From the NCBI RefSeq assembly GCF_011299595.1, contig NZ_CP049867.1, positions 3,162,001 to 3,226,000 of the forward strand: a DNA stretch of 64,000 bases, given 5' to 3'. A program made the position numbers and the translations under genes. The notes beneath the pieces were generated by a model. That model was not told the DNA's origin and did not search any database. It saw nothing but the letters and a program-made list of their open reading frames with translations. This stretch comes from Nocardioides sp. HDW12B (GTDB lineage Bacteria > Actinomycetota > Actinomycetes > Propionibacteriales > Nocardioidaceae). How positions within the stretch are numbered: the stretch's first letter is position 1; every line of letters begins with the position of its first letter. Shown here piece by piece: positions 17,568 through 25,595 of the stretch.

Positions 17568-18638
17568 TCACTCCCAGGTCGTCGGCACCCCGTGCCCGAC
17601 GGTCGCGCCGAGGACCTCCTCGGTCCCGCCGGGCCAGGTCGTCAGCCGCACGAGGAACTCGTGCGGGCCCCCCTCGACGCGGCGCGACGGCTCGGCCCGC
17701 AGGTGCGCGAGCGGGGCGTCCGCGGTGGTCGCGGCGCCGAGCGCGTCGAGGCGGTCGAGCACGCGGGTCTTCTCCTCGACGGAGAGGTACTGCCACATCA
17801 CCGAGTGCCACAGCACCGTGAGGGTGCCGGGCCGCGTCGTCAGCGCCTCCACCACGTCGCCGGCCGCGGCACGTCGTACCTCCGCGGGGACGGAGTCGGC
17901 CACCCGGAAGGCGGCACGGAGCCGCTCCAGCCGGGCGGTCTGGTCGGGCCAGACGTACGCCGTGAGCGCGAGCCGTCCCTCGGTGGACCCGACGTCGACC
18001 GGCATCACGTCGCTGCCGATCCGCTCGACCACCCGCAGCCCCGGCCACGGCTCGAGCGGTCGGCCCTGCCAGGCGCCGGTGATCACCAGGCCGGCGTCGT
18101 CGGGGCCGAAGCGCCGCCCGGTGTCGTCGAGATAGACGTAGTGGTCGGCGCGCAGGTTCAGCCCGGCGGAGGACCCGATCTCCACCAGCCGCACCGGCAG
18201 GTCGCCCGCGCGGACGCGCAGCTGGAGGAGCCCGCCGTACAACGCGGTGGCACGACCCACCTCGTTGGTCTGCGGCGGCCGGTCGAGCCAGGAGCGGACC
18301 TCGTCGGGTCGCTCGGCCAGCAGATCGACGAAGGCGCGCCACCCGCCGTCGGGCTCCCAGGTGCCGCCGACGGAGGGGTAGTACGCCGCCAGCGCGCCCG
18401 CCCGCCGCTCGAGCACCATCCGGTGCACCGACCCGAGCAGCCGCAGGCCCAGTGCCGACGGACCAGGTGCGTCCTCGTGACCGGCTAGCACGGTGCGCAG
18501 CACGGCGCCGTCCTCGGCGCCGTCCTCGGCGCCGCCCTCGAGGGCCTCCACCACCCGCGTCAGCAGGTCGGCGTACATCGGCGAGCCCATGGCCGCGCAG
18601 GCCTCCGCCTGCTCGGCCAGGGCGCGCACGAGGTCCAC
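17568..18638 (-). CDS. DUF2332 family protein
   Basis: A 356-aa cytoplasmic protein of the actinobacterial/proteobacterial DUF2332 family, recognisable from QTNEVGRATALYGGLL and RLVEIGSSAGLNLRADHYVY in the middle and VLWHSVMWQYLS in the C-terminal half. The GSSAGLNL segment resembles the glycine-rich loop of class I methyltransferases, so a methyltransferase-like fold is possible; no activity is known to me. The GTG start has CAGGCT 7 nt upstream. It diverges from a lipoprotein gene across 44 bp. Confidence 0.82.
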   Translation of the reverse strand: MDLVRALAEQAEACAAMGSPMYADLLTRVVEALEGGAEDGAEDGAVLRTVLAGHEDAPGPSALGLRLLGSVHRMVLERRAGALAAYYPSVGGTWEPDGGWRAFVDLLAERPDEVRSWLDRPPQTNEVGRATALYGGLLQLRVRAGDLPVRLVEIGSSAGLNLRADHYVYLDDTGRRFGPDDAGLVITGAWQGRPLEPWPGLRVVERIGSDVMPVDVGSTEGRLALTAYVWPDQTARLERLRAAFRVADSVPAEVRRAAAGDVVEALTTRPGTLTVLWHSVMWQYLSVEEKTRVLDRLDALGAATTADAPLAHLRAEPSRRVEGGPHEFLVRLTTWPGGTEEVLGATVGHGVPTTWE

Positions 18639-18669
18639 GGAAGCCAGCCTGCCACGCCGCCCGCCGTCC

Positions 18670-18675
18670 TAGGCT
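18670..18675 (+). promoter_or_regulatory. -10 hexamer TAGGCT of the lipoprotein gene
   Basis: TAGGCT, 7 nt, then ATG at 18683; leaderless arrangement. Confidence 0.5.
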
Positions 18676-18682
18676 CGGGCCC

Positions 18683-19444
18683 ATGACTCACCCGCGCACC
18701 CGCGCCCGCTCGTACGTCGTCCCGCGCACCGCCGGCGCGCTCGCCGGCGTCCTGCTGCTGGCCGCGCTCGCCGGCTGCGGCGGCGGTGACGGCGACACCG
18801 GGGGCGGCGAGACGGCCGGCGACGACCCGTCGGCCGGCGCGAGCACGTCGGACACGCCGTCGCCGAGCCCCTCCGAGACGGAGAGCAGCACGGAGAGCAC
18901 CGAGAGCACGGAGAGCACGGAGAGCAGCGAGGCCGACGACGTCGTCGATGCCGACTTCGACGACGGCCGCTTCACCTCGTCGGCCTACGCGTTCACCCTC
19001 CCCGACGGCTGGGGGGACGGCAGCGAGCAGACCGCCCAGCCGATGATCGGCGCCGTGGGCTACGACCCGGGGCCGGGGCGGGTGGCCTTCAGCGACAACG
19101 TCAACGTGGTCGTCAACACCGCCGCTCCGCCTTTGTCGGCGCAGCAGCTCGAGCGGCAACTGGTGCGCGAGGCCGCGGACCTGACCGAGACCACCCGTGT
19201 CCAGGACCGGACCGAGATCGCGGGGATCCCCGCCGTGCACCTCAGCGCGACCGGCAGCAGCGGCGCGGCCTCCGGCACGACCGACGGGGTGCCGATCGCG
19301 CAGGAGCAGTACGCGGCCTACTCCGAGCAGGTGCTCTTCATCGTCACCTTCACCCACGCCCGGGCGACGCCCACCGACGAGCGGGTCGAGGACGTCGAGG
19401 CGGTGCTGGGCTCGTGGGAGTGGCCGGACACCGAGGCGTCCTGA
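18683..19444 (+). CDS. Lipoprotein of unknown function with Ser/Thr/Glu linker
   Basis: A 253-aa exported lipoprotein: a positively charged n-region, hydrophobic core and lipobox LAALAGC (Cys near residue 32). A flexible linker rich in Gly, Asp, Ser, Thr and Glu follows, containing four STE repeats encoded by a run of 9-bp units around 18881-18927. The C-terminal 170 residues form a compact domain starting YAFTLPDGWGD, resembling the PsbP/LpqN-like lipoproteins common in actinobacteria. No catalytic motif is visible. Confidence 0.82.
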   Translation: MTHPRTRARSYVVPRTAGALAGVLLLAALAGCGGGDGDTGGGETAGDDPSAGASTSDTPSPSPSETESSTESTESTESTESSEADDVVDADFDDGRFTSSAYAFTLPDGWGDGSEQTAQPMIGAVGYDPGPGRVAFSDNVNVVVNTAAPPLSAQQLERQLVREAADLTETTRVQDRTEIAGIPAVHLSATGSSGAASGTTDGVPIAQEQYAAYSEQVLFIVTFTHARATPTDERVEDVEAVLGSWEWPDTEAS

Positions 19445-19481
19445 GCCGGGAGGCGGCCCAGGAGACGCCCGGGGAGGCGGC

Positions 19482-20678
19482 TCAGCGCTCCTTGTAGACG
19501 TCGAGCAGGCGGCGACCGATGATCATCCGCTGGATGTCCGCGGTGCCCTCGCCGATGAGCAGCATCGGGGCCTCGCGGTAGAGGCGCTCGATCTCGTACT
19601 CCTTGGAGAAGCCGTAGCCGCCGTGGATGCGGAACGAGTCCTCGACGACCTGCGAGCAGTACTCCGAGGCGAGGTACTTCGCCATGCCGGCCTCGAGGTC
19701 GTTGCGCTGGCCCTTGTCCTTGACGCGCGCGGCCTTGACCATCATCGCGTGGGCGGCCTCGACCTTGGTCGCCATCTCGGCGAGCCGGAACAGCACGGCC
19801 TGGTGCTCGGCGATCTTCTTGCCGAAGGTCTCGCGCTGCTGGGCGTAGGAGACGCCGAGCTCGAAGGCGCGGTTCGCGACCCCGCAGCCACGGGCGGCGA
19901 CGTTGACGCGGCCGACCTCGACGCCGTCCATCATCTGGTAGAAGCCCTTGCCGGGAGCGCCGCCGAGCACCTGGTCGGCCGAGATCCGGTGGCCCTCCAG
20001 GATCATCTCGGTGGTGTCGACCCCCTTGTAGCCCATCTTCTCGATCTTGCCGGGGATGGTGACGCCCTGCGCGGTCTCGCCGAAGCCGGCCTCCTTCTCC
20101 ACCAGGAAGGTCGTCATGTTCTTGTAGACCGAGTCGGCGCCCTCGTCGGTCTTGACCAGCACCGCGACCAGGTTCGACGAGCCGCCGTTGGTCAGCCACA
20201 TCTTCTGGCCGGTGATGGAGTAGTCGCCGTCCTCGCCCTTGACGGCCTTCGTCGTGATGGCCGCGACGTCGGAGCCGCAGCCGGGCTCGGACATCGAGAA
20301 GGCGCCGCGCACCTCGCCGGTCGCCATGCGCGGGAGGTACTTCTGCTTCTGCTCCTCGGTGCCGTGGTGCATGAGCATGTAGGCGACGATGAAGTGGGTG
20401 TTGATGACGCCGGAGACGCTCATCCAGCCGCGGGCGATCTCCTCCACGGCGAGGGCGTAGGTCAGCAGGGACTCGCCCAGGCCGCCGTACTCCTCGGGGA
20501 TCATCAGGCCGAAGACGCCGAGCTCCTTGAGGCCCTCGACGATCTCCGTCGGGTACTCGTCCTTGTGCTCCAGCTCGGTGGCCACCGGCAGGATCTTCTC
20601 GTCGACGAAGACGCGGACCGCCTTGAGGATCTCCTCCTGGATGTCGGTCAGACCCTCGGTCTCGCACAGGCGGGGCAT
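19482..20678 (-). CDS. Acyl-CoA dehydrogenase
   Basis: A 398-aa FAD enzyme of the acyl-CoA dehydrogenase family that introduces a trans-2 double bond in an acyl-CoA. Signatures: FSMSEPGCGSDVAAITT (substrate/FAD region), MWLTNGGSSNL, KMGYKG and the C-terminal IGEGTADIQRMIIGRRLL with the catalytic-base Glu in GEGT. Chain-length preference cannot be told. The ATG at 20678 has AAAGGA upstream, and homology starts there; a longer frame is not supported. It is preceded by a promoter with an inverted repeat. Confidence 0.93.
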   Translation of the reverse strand: MPRLCETEGLTDIQEEILKAVRVFVDEKILPVATELEHKDEYPTEIVEGLKELGVFGLMIPEEYGGLGESLLTYALAVEEIARGWMSVSGVINTHFIVAYMLMHHGTEEQKQKYLPRMATGEVRGAFSMSEPGCGSDVAAITTKAVKGEDGDYSITGQKMWLTNGGSSNLVAVLVKTDEGADSVYKNMTTFLVEKEAGFGETAQGVTIPGKIEKMGYKGVDTTEMILEGHRISADQVLGGAPGKGFYQMMDGVEVGRVNVAARGCGVANRAFELGVSYAQQRETFGKKIAEHQAVLFRLAEMATKVEAAHAMMVKAARVKDKGQRNDLEAGMAKYLASEYCSQVVEDSFRIHGGYGFSKEYEIERLYREAPMLLIGEGTADIQRMIIGRRLLDVYKER

Positions 20679-20776
20679 GGCGTGTCCTTTCGACGACAGG
20701 CACGGGCCGCTCGGTGGTCGGCGGGCCCGGGGAAGCACAGCGGGCGGCGGCGAGATCGACCTCGCCACCGCCCGCC

Positions 20777-20794
20777 ATGCTACTTCTCGGTAGC
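20777..20794 (-). promoter_or_regulatory. Promoter/operator of the acyl-CoA dehydrogenase gene
   Basis: On the minus strand TAGCAT (20782-20777) is a plausible -10. The inverted repeat GCTAC-N6-GTAGC (20779-20794) overlaps it, so a repressor bound there would block the promoter. No regulator gene is adjacent. Confidence 0.4.
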
Positions 20795-20819
20795 CCGCCG
20801 TGACCTGTGCAGTTCTTCA

Positions 20820-20837
20820 CACGGGCCCGGGCCCGTG
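20820..20837. terminator. GC-rich palindrome after the DNase-like gene
   Basis: CACGGGCCCGGGCCCGTG is a perfect 18-bp palindrome about 10 nt past the stop of the endonuclease/exonuclease/phosphatase gene and before the acyl-CoA dehydrogenase promoter. Confidence 0.55.
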
Positions 20838-20847
20838 CGGGTCACGC

Positions 20848-21807
20848 TCAGCGCGTGCGCTGCCGCAGCGGGACCGCCACGTCGGCCAGGATCACCGGGT
20901 GGTCGGTGGTCCGCTGGACCAGCGGGGTCCGCTGGGCGAGGTAGTTGAACAGCCGCAGGTACGACGAGCCGAAGATCCAGTCGATCCGGGTGTCGCGCGG
21001 GGCGACGCACCGGGTCGTGCCGAAGGAGCCGCCGTTGGCCGCCTTCATCGGCGCCCGCGACGTCATCGCGCAGTGGTAGGTCTCCTTCTCGTTCATGTCC
21101 CCGGTGATGACGAGCGGGATGTTGGTCTCGTGGAGCCGGTTGGCCAGCGCGATCTCGTCGTTCTTGGCCATCGTGCGCCACTTCAGCTGCGGGGCGCGGT
21201 GGCGGGTGCTGGCCGGGTTGTGGAAGTTGGCCACCCACAGCAGGCGACCGGAGGCCTTGTGCCGCATCAGCAGGTAGGGCATCGGGACCCGCACACCGTC
21301 GAAGTAGGTGATGGGAACGGTGTTGGCCTCGACCAGCTCCCACTTGCTCGTCCGCCACGCGATGGAGTTGTGGGTGGCGTAGTTGGTCAGCTCGTCGCCG
21401 GGGTACATGTCCCAGGCGCCCTTGGTCACGCCCATGAACTGGTCGTGCTGGACCCGGTTGAGCTCCTGGAAGCCCACGATGTCGACGCCGTTGTTGTCGA
21501 GGATCTTCACCGTCGCCGGCGTGCGCACGGTGCTGCTCGCGAAGCTCCTCTTGTTGGCCCGGGGGCCGTCGGTGTGGTTGGCCCCGAGCACGTTGAAGCT
21601 GGCGACCCGCACGACGGGGGCGGTGCTGGCCATCCGCGAGAACGGCGTGGTGACGGTCGGCGGACCGGAGTCCGGCGCAGGGCCGGTGAGGACCAGCCCG
21701 GTGAGCAGGGCGGCCAGCGCCAGCACGAGCGTGCCGACGGTGGGCAGCCACCAGGTGGGGCGGGTCGGGACGACCCGGGCGGTGCGAGCGGCCACGGACG
21801 TGCGCAT
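20848..21807 (-). CDS. Secreted endonuclease/exonuclease/phosphatase-fold protein
   Basis: A 319-aa protein with an N-terminal membrane segment (WWLPTVGTLVLALAALLTGLV) acting as signal or anchor and a DNase-I-like catalytic domain. Visible motifs are VASFNVLGANH, VGFQELNR, VANFHNPAST, ITGDMNEKETYH and RIDWIFGS, which carry the Asn, Glu, Asp and His positions of the metal-dependent phosphoesterase active site. The substrate could be nucleic acid, a phospholipid or a phosphoinositide-like molecule. The ATG at 21807 has AAGGAG 5 nt upstream; the longer in-frame start lies in untranslated leader sequence. Confidence 0.87.
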   Translation of the reverse strand: MRTSVAARTARVVPTRPTWWLPTVGTLVLALAALLTGLVLTGPAPDSGPPTVTTPFSRMASTAPVVRVASFNVLGANHTDGPRANKRSFASSTVRTPATVKILDNNGVDIVGFQELNRVQHDQFMGVTKGAWDMYPGDELTNYATHNSIAWRTSKWELVEANTVPITYFDGVRVPMPYLLMRHKASGRLLWVANFHNPASTRHRAPQLKWRTMAKNDEIALANRLHETNIPLVITGDMNEKETYHCAMTSRAPMKAANGGSFGTTRCVAPRDTRIDWIFGSSYLRLFNYLAQRTPLVQRTTDHPVILADVAVPLRQRTR

Positions 21808-22084
21808 GCGGACTCCTTCGATCATGGGCAGACGACCGCGATGCGGTGGGGGTGTGTCTGCCGGCTCTCCCAGTGAGACGACGGTAGAACACCCGTGGGA
21901 CGGGTGGGGCAGAATGCACCAAAGGGACGACAACGACCAACACGACACGCCGTGACAACACGGACAACTTCTGTCACATCAGTCACAATGGTCTCGCACG
22001 TCACAGCGTCGTCCGTGCCCATAGGCGCCGCACGTCGCCCCGCGGGCTCGGGCGATCACCCGCGGGAGCGCGGCGCGCGGGGAC
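21808..22084. promoter_or_regulatory. Divergent intergenic region with repeated TGTGAC/GTCACA boxes
   Basis: This region, lower in GC than its neighbours, separates the DNase-like and MgtE-like genes. Between about 21950 and 22015 it carries several TGTCACA/GTCACA/GTGAC words in both orientations, including two TGTGAC copies 9 bp apart on the minus strand. They look like regulator sites or parts of divergent promoters; no match to a specific regulator is claimed. No gene is seen here. Confidence 0.35.
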
Positions 22085-22090
22085 TACCCT
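22085..22090 (+). promoter_or_regulatory. -10 hexamer TACCCT of the MgtE-like gene
   Basis: TACCCT, 6 nt, then GTG at 22097; leaderless arrangement. Confidence 0.5.
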
Positions 22091-22096
22091 GACGTC

Positions 22097-23401
22097 GTGA
22101 CCACCTCCCCCAGCCGCGTCTTCGTGGGCCGACTGACCGGGCTGCAGGTCTTCGACCCCGCGGGCGACCAGGTCGGGCGGGTCCGCGACCTCGTGATCCT
22201 GCTGCGCCCCGGCGGCCGGCGCCCCCGCGTGCTCGGGCTCGTCGTGGAGGTGCTCGGACGCCGCAACGTCTTCCTGCCCATGACCCGGGTCACCAGCATC
22301 GACAGCGGCCAGGTCATCACCACCGGCGTGGTCAACATGCGGCGCTTCGAGCAGCGGGCCGGCGAGACCCGCGTCGTGGCCGAGATGCTCGACCGCAAGG
22401 CCTCCGCCCGGCACAGCGACCTCCAGGGCACGGTCTTCGACCTCGCCATCGAGCAGGAGCGCAGCCGCGACTGGGTCATCAGCCGCGTCGCCCTGCAGGA
22501 GGGGTCCAAGCGCTTCGGCCGCAAGGGCCAGACCCACGTCCTGGAGTGGGAGGACATCGACGGCTTCACCCCCGAGGAGGCCCAGGGCGCGACCCACCTG
22601 CTCGCCGCGCTCGAGGAGATGAAGGCCGCCGACCTCGCCCACGTCATCCACGACCTGCCCGCCAAGCGGCGTGGCGAGGTGGCGGCCGCGCTGGCCGACG
22701 AGCGGCTCGCCGACGTCCTCGAGGAGCTGCCGGAGGAGGACCAGGTCGAGATCCTCGGCCAGCTCGACGACGAGCGCGCCGCCGACGTCCTCGAGGAGAT
22801 GTCGCCCGACGACGCCGCCGACCTCATCGCCGAGCTGCCGCCGGAGACGGCCGAGGCGCTGCTGGCGCTGATGGAGCCCGACGAGGCCGAGGACGTGCGC
22901 CGGCTGCTGTCCTACGAGGACCGCACCGCCGGCGGCATGATGACCACCGAGCCGATCATCCTGCCCCCCGACGCCACCGTGGCCGAGGCCCTCGCCCACG
23001 TCCGCCAGGCCGAGGTCACGCCCTCCCTGGCCGCGCTCGTCTACGTCACCCGCCCCCCGCTCGAGCCGCCCACCGGCCGCATGATCGGCGTCGCCCACAT
23101 CCAGCGCCTGCTGCGCGAGCCCCCCAGCACGCTGGTCGGCTCGGTGGTCGACGAGGGCGTCACCGCCCTCAAGGTCGGCGACACCCTCGAGGACGTCGCG
23201 CGGCACCTCGCGACGTACAACCTGGTCGCCGCCGCCGTCACCGACGACAACAACCGGCTGCTCGGCGCGGTCACCGTCGACGACCTCCTCGACCACCTGC
23301 TGCCGGAGAACTGGCGCGACCACGACTCCGCCGAGAGCCGCCTGCCCACCGCCGCGCGCGCCGCCCGGTCGCTGCCGGGGAGGCTCCGTGGCCAGGCGTG
23401 A
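22097..23401 (+). CDS. Soluble MgtE N-domain/CBS protein with PRC-barrel head
   Basis: A 434-aa cytoplasmic protein. Residues about 8-160 look like two PRC-barrel-type repeats (VGRLTGLQVFDPAGDQVGRVRD; LQGTVFDLAIEQ). Residues about 165-280 form the helical MgtE N-terminal repeat domain (DERLADVLEELPEEDQVEILGQL), and the rest is a CBS pair (MTTEPIILPPDATVAEAL; LGAVTVDDLLDHLLP). The magnesium-channel membrane domain of MgtE is absent, so it is a regulator or sensor rather than a transporter. It overlaps the DUF1003 membrane protein gene by 14 nt, and the two may act together. Resembles mycobacterial Rv1232c (from memory). Confidence 0.87.
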   Translation: MTTSPSRVFVGRLTGLQVFDPAGDQVGRVRDLVILLRPGGRRPRVLGLVVEVLGRRNVFLPMTRVTSIDSGQVITTGVVNMRRFEQRAGETRVVAEMLDRKASARHSDLQGTVFDLAIEQERSRDWVISRVALQEGSKRFGRKGQTHVLEWEDIDGFTPEEAQGATHLLAALEEMKAADLAHVIHDLPAKRRGEVAAALADERLADVLEELPEEDQVEILGQLDDERAADVLEEMSPDDAADLIAELPPETAEALLALMEPDEAEDVRRLLSYEDRTAGGMMTTEPIILPPDATVAEALAHVRQAEVTPSLAALVYVTRPPLEPPTGRMIGVAHIQRLLREPPSTLVGSVVDEGVTALKVGDTLEDVARHLATYNLVAAAVTDDNNRLLGAVTVDDLLDHLLPENWRDHDSAESRLPTAARAARSLPGRLRGQA

Positions 23402-23999
23402 GCCGGGCTCGGAGGGCGGTCGCGAGCGACGTACCCCCCGCCTGGACCAGCCCCGCGACGCCCGCCGCCTGGTGCCGCTGCGCCCCCAGCTCGAGGACGA
23501 CACGTTCGGCCGCTTCGCCGAGCGCTTCGCGCGCTTCATGGGCACCGCGCGCTTCCTGCTCTACATGTCCGGCTTCGTCGTCGCGTGGCTGATCTACAAC
23601 TGGCTGGCCCCCGACGACGCCAAGTTCGACCCGTTCCCCTTCATCTTCCTCACGCTGATGCTCAGCCTCCAGGCGTCGTACGCCGCCCCGCTCATCCTGC
23701 TCGCGCAGAACCGGCAGGAGGATCGCGACCGCGTCATCGCCGAGGGCGACCGGATGGCCAACTCCCGCGCCCACGCCGACATGGAGTTCCTGGCCCGCGA
23801 GATGGCCAGCCTGCGGATGGCCCTCGGCGAGGTCGCGACCCGCGACTACGTGCGCTCGGAGCTGCGGACGCTGCTGTCCGAGATCGACGACCGGATGGCG
23901 CCCGACGAGCCCGCCGCCGCCCTCGACGAGCCCCTCGAGCCGCGTGACCAACCCGACCCCGGACGCCGCGGGAGCAGCACCGGCGGGCACGTAGGCTGA
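23388..23999 (+). CDS. DUF1003 membrane protein
   Basis: A 203-aa protein with a basic N-terminus and two transmembrane helices (about 54-72, FLLYMSGFVVAWLIYNWLA, and 84-105, PFIFLTLMLSLQASYAAPLILL), followed by the conserved QNRQEDRDR motif and a cytoplasmic helix: the DUF1003 pattern. GTG start with GGGGAGG 5 nt upstream; the start lies inside the previous gene, which indicates coupled translation. The function is unknown; the pairing with a soluble MgtE/CBS protein suggests ion-related membrane work. The last bases of the gene contain the -10 of mrp. Confidence 0.87.
   Translation: MARREPGSEGGRERRTPRLDQPRDARRLVPLRPQLEDDTFGRFAERFARFMGTARFLLYMSGFVVAWLIYNWLAPDDAKFDPFPFIFLTLMLSLQASYAAPLILLAQNRQEDRDRVIAEGDRMANSRAHADMEFLAREMASLRMALGEVATRDYVRSELRTLLSEIDDRMAPDEPAAALDEPLEPRDQPDPGRRGSSTGGHVG
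23992..23997 (+). promoter_or_regulatory. -10 hexamer TAGGCT of mrp
   Basis: TAGGCT lies within the last codons of the DUF1003 gene, 6 nt before the mrp ATG at 24004, giving mrp its own leaderless promoter inside the operon. Confidence 0.5.
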
Positions 24000-24003
24000 G
24001 GTC

Positions 24004-25158
24004 ATGACTTCCCCGTCCACCGAGCAGATCACCGCTGCCCTCGCCACCGTCAACGACCCCGAGATCCGCCGCCCCCTCACCGACCTGGGGATGGTCGACG
24101 AGATCCGGGTCGGCGACGACGGCGACGTCGAGGTGCGGATCCTGCTCACCGTGTCCGGCTGCCCCATGCGCGACACCCTGACCAACGACGTCACCGCCGC
24201 GGTCGCCAAGGTCCCCGGCGTCAGCCGCGTCGCCGTCGAGTTCGGCGTGATGAACGACGAGCAGCGCTCGAACCTCCAGGCCTCGCTGCGCGGCGGCAAG
24301 GCCCCCAAGGAGATCCCCTTCGCCAAGCCCGGCTCGCTGACCCGCGTGATCGCGGTCGCCTCCGGCAAGGGCGGCGTCGGCAAGTCCTCGGTCACCGTCA
24401 ACCTCGCCACCGCGATGGCCCGTCAGGGACTCAAGGTCGGCATCGTCGACGCCGACATCTACGGCCACTCCGTCCCGGCCATGCTCGGGATCGCCGACCA
24501 CCGCCCCACGCAGGTCGAGGAGATGATCATGCCCGTGCCGACCGAGGAGGGCCCCTCGGTCATCAGCATCGGCATGCTCAAGCCGCGGCGCGACCAGGTC
24601 GTCGCCTGGCGCGGACCCATGCTCGACCGGGCGCTGGTGCAGATGCTGGCCGACGTCTACTGGGGCGACCTCGACGTGCTGCTCCTCGACCTCCCGCCCG
24701 GCACCGGCGACGTCGCGATCTCGCTGGGCCAGCACCTGCCCAACGCCGAGGTCGTCGTGGTCACCACCCCGCAGGAGGCGGCCGCCGAGGTCGCCGAGCG
24801 CGCCGGCACGATGGCCTCGATGATGCACCAGCGCGTCGTCGGCGTCGTGGAGAACATGTCCTTCCTGCCCTGCCCGCACTGCGGCCCGGAGCACCGTCTC
24901 GACGTCTTCGGCACCGGCGGCGGCGAGCGCGTCGCGCGCACGCTGTCGCAGCGCCTCGGCTACGACGTGCCGCTGCTCGGCGACATCCCGCTCGACGAGC
25001 GGCTCCGCGCCGGCGGCGACCTCGGCAAGCCCCTGGTCACCAGCGACCCCGACGCCCCGGCCGCACGCTCGCTCAGCGGGATCGCCGAGCGCCTCTCCGG
25101 CCGCGGCCGCGGGCTCGCCGGCATGCAGCTCGGGCTGGCTCCGGCCGGGAAGCGCTGA
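24004..25158 (+). CDS. mrp: Mrp/ApbC-type Fe-S cluster carrier ATPase
   Basis: A 384-aa P-loop protein that carries and delivers Fe-S clusters in the cytoplasm. It has an N-terminal MIP18/DUF59 domain (residues about 5-90, with LGMVDEIRV and GCPMRDTL), the deviant Walker A SGKGGVGKSS near 120-128, DADIYGHSVPAMLG, LLLDLPPGTGD and the cluster-binding CPHC near 290-293. Length and layout are those of full-length Mrp. It follows the MgtE-like/DUF1003 pair and precedes tatB, the order I recall for Rv1232c-Rv1224 in mycobacteria. Confidence 0.95.
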   Translation: MTSPSTEQITAALATVNDPEIRRPLTDLGMVDEIRVGDDGDVEVRILLTVSGCPMRDTLTNDVTAAVAKVPGVSRVAVEFGVMNDEQRSNLQASLRGGKAPKEIPFAKPGSLTRVIAVASGKGGVGKSSVTVNLATAMARQGLKVGIVDADIYGHSVPAMLGIADHRPTQVEEMIMPVPTEEGPSVISIGMLKPRRDQVVAWRGPMLDRALVQMLADVYWGDLDVLLLDLPPGTGDVAISLGQHLPNAEVVVVTTPQEAAAEVAERAGTMASMMHQRVVGVVENMSFLPCPHCGPEHRLDVFGTGGGERVARTLSQRLGYDVPLLGDIPLDERLRAGGDLGKPLVTSDPDAPAARSLSGIAERLSGRGRGLAGMQLGLAPAGKR

Positions 25159-25201
25159 GCGACGCCGTGCCGGTGGGGGAGGCTGAGCAGGTGGTGCGGC
25201 G

Positions 25202-25549
25202 ATGATGGGGATCGGGTTCGCCGAGTTCCTCGTCATCGGCGTGGTGGCCATGCTGGTCTTCGGACCCGACCGGCTGCCCGACTTCGCCCGTCAGGCCGGC
25301 CGCATGATCCGCCAGGTCCGCGGCCTCGCGCGCCAGGCGCGCGACGACATCCGCACCGAGCTCGGCCCCGAGTACGCCGACTTCGAGCTGACAGACCTCG
25401 ACCCCCGCCGGGCCATCCGCAAGCACGTGATGGAGGCCTGGGAGGACGACGAGGACGACGAGGACGACGAGGACGACGTCAAGAAGGCCCCGGCGGCCCC
25501 GCCGCTGCGTTCCGGCGAACGGCCGCCGTACGACCACGAGGCCACCTGA
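25202..25549 (+). CDS. tatB: Sec-independent translocase component TatB
   Basis: A 115-aa Tat system subunit with one N-terminal membrane helix (FAEFLVIGVVAMLVFGPDRLP, residues 6-26, with the Gly-Pro hinge typical of TatA/B), an amphipathic helix (RMIRQVRGLARQARDDIR) and a charged C-terminal tail containing a (DDE)n acidic run. With TatC it binds twin-arginine signals of folded exported proteins. An in-frame stop at 25184 forces the start to 25202 or 25205 (adjacent ATGs). It lies 43 nt after mrp and converges on htrA. Confidence 0.92.
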   Translation: MMGIGFAEFLVIGVVAMLVFGPDRLPDFARQAGRMIRQVRGLARQARDDIRTELGPEYADFELTDLDPRRAIRKHVMEAWEDDEDDEDDEDDVKKAPAAPPLRSGERPPYDHEAT

Positions 25550-25595
25550 GCGGCGCTCGCCCCGCCCGCTCGACGCGGGTGCCTGGTCGGCGACG

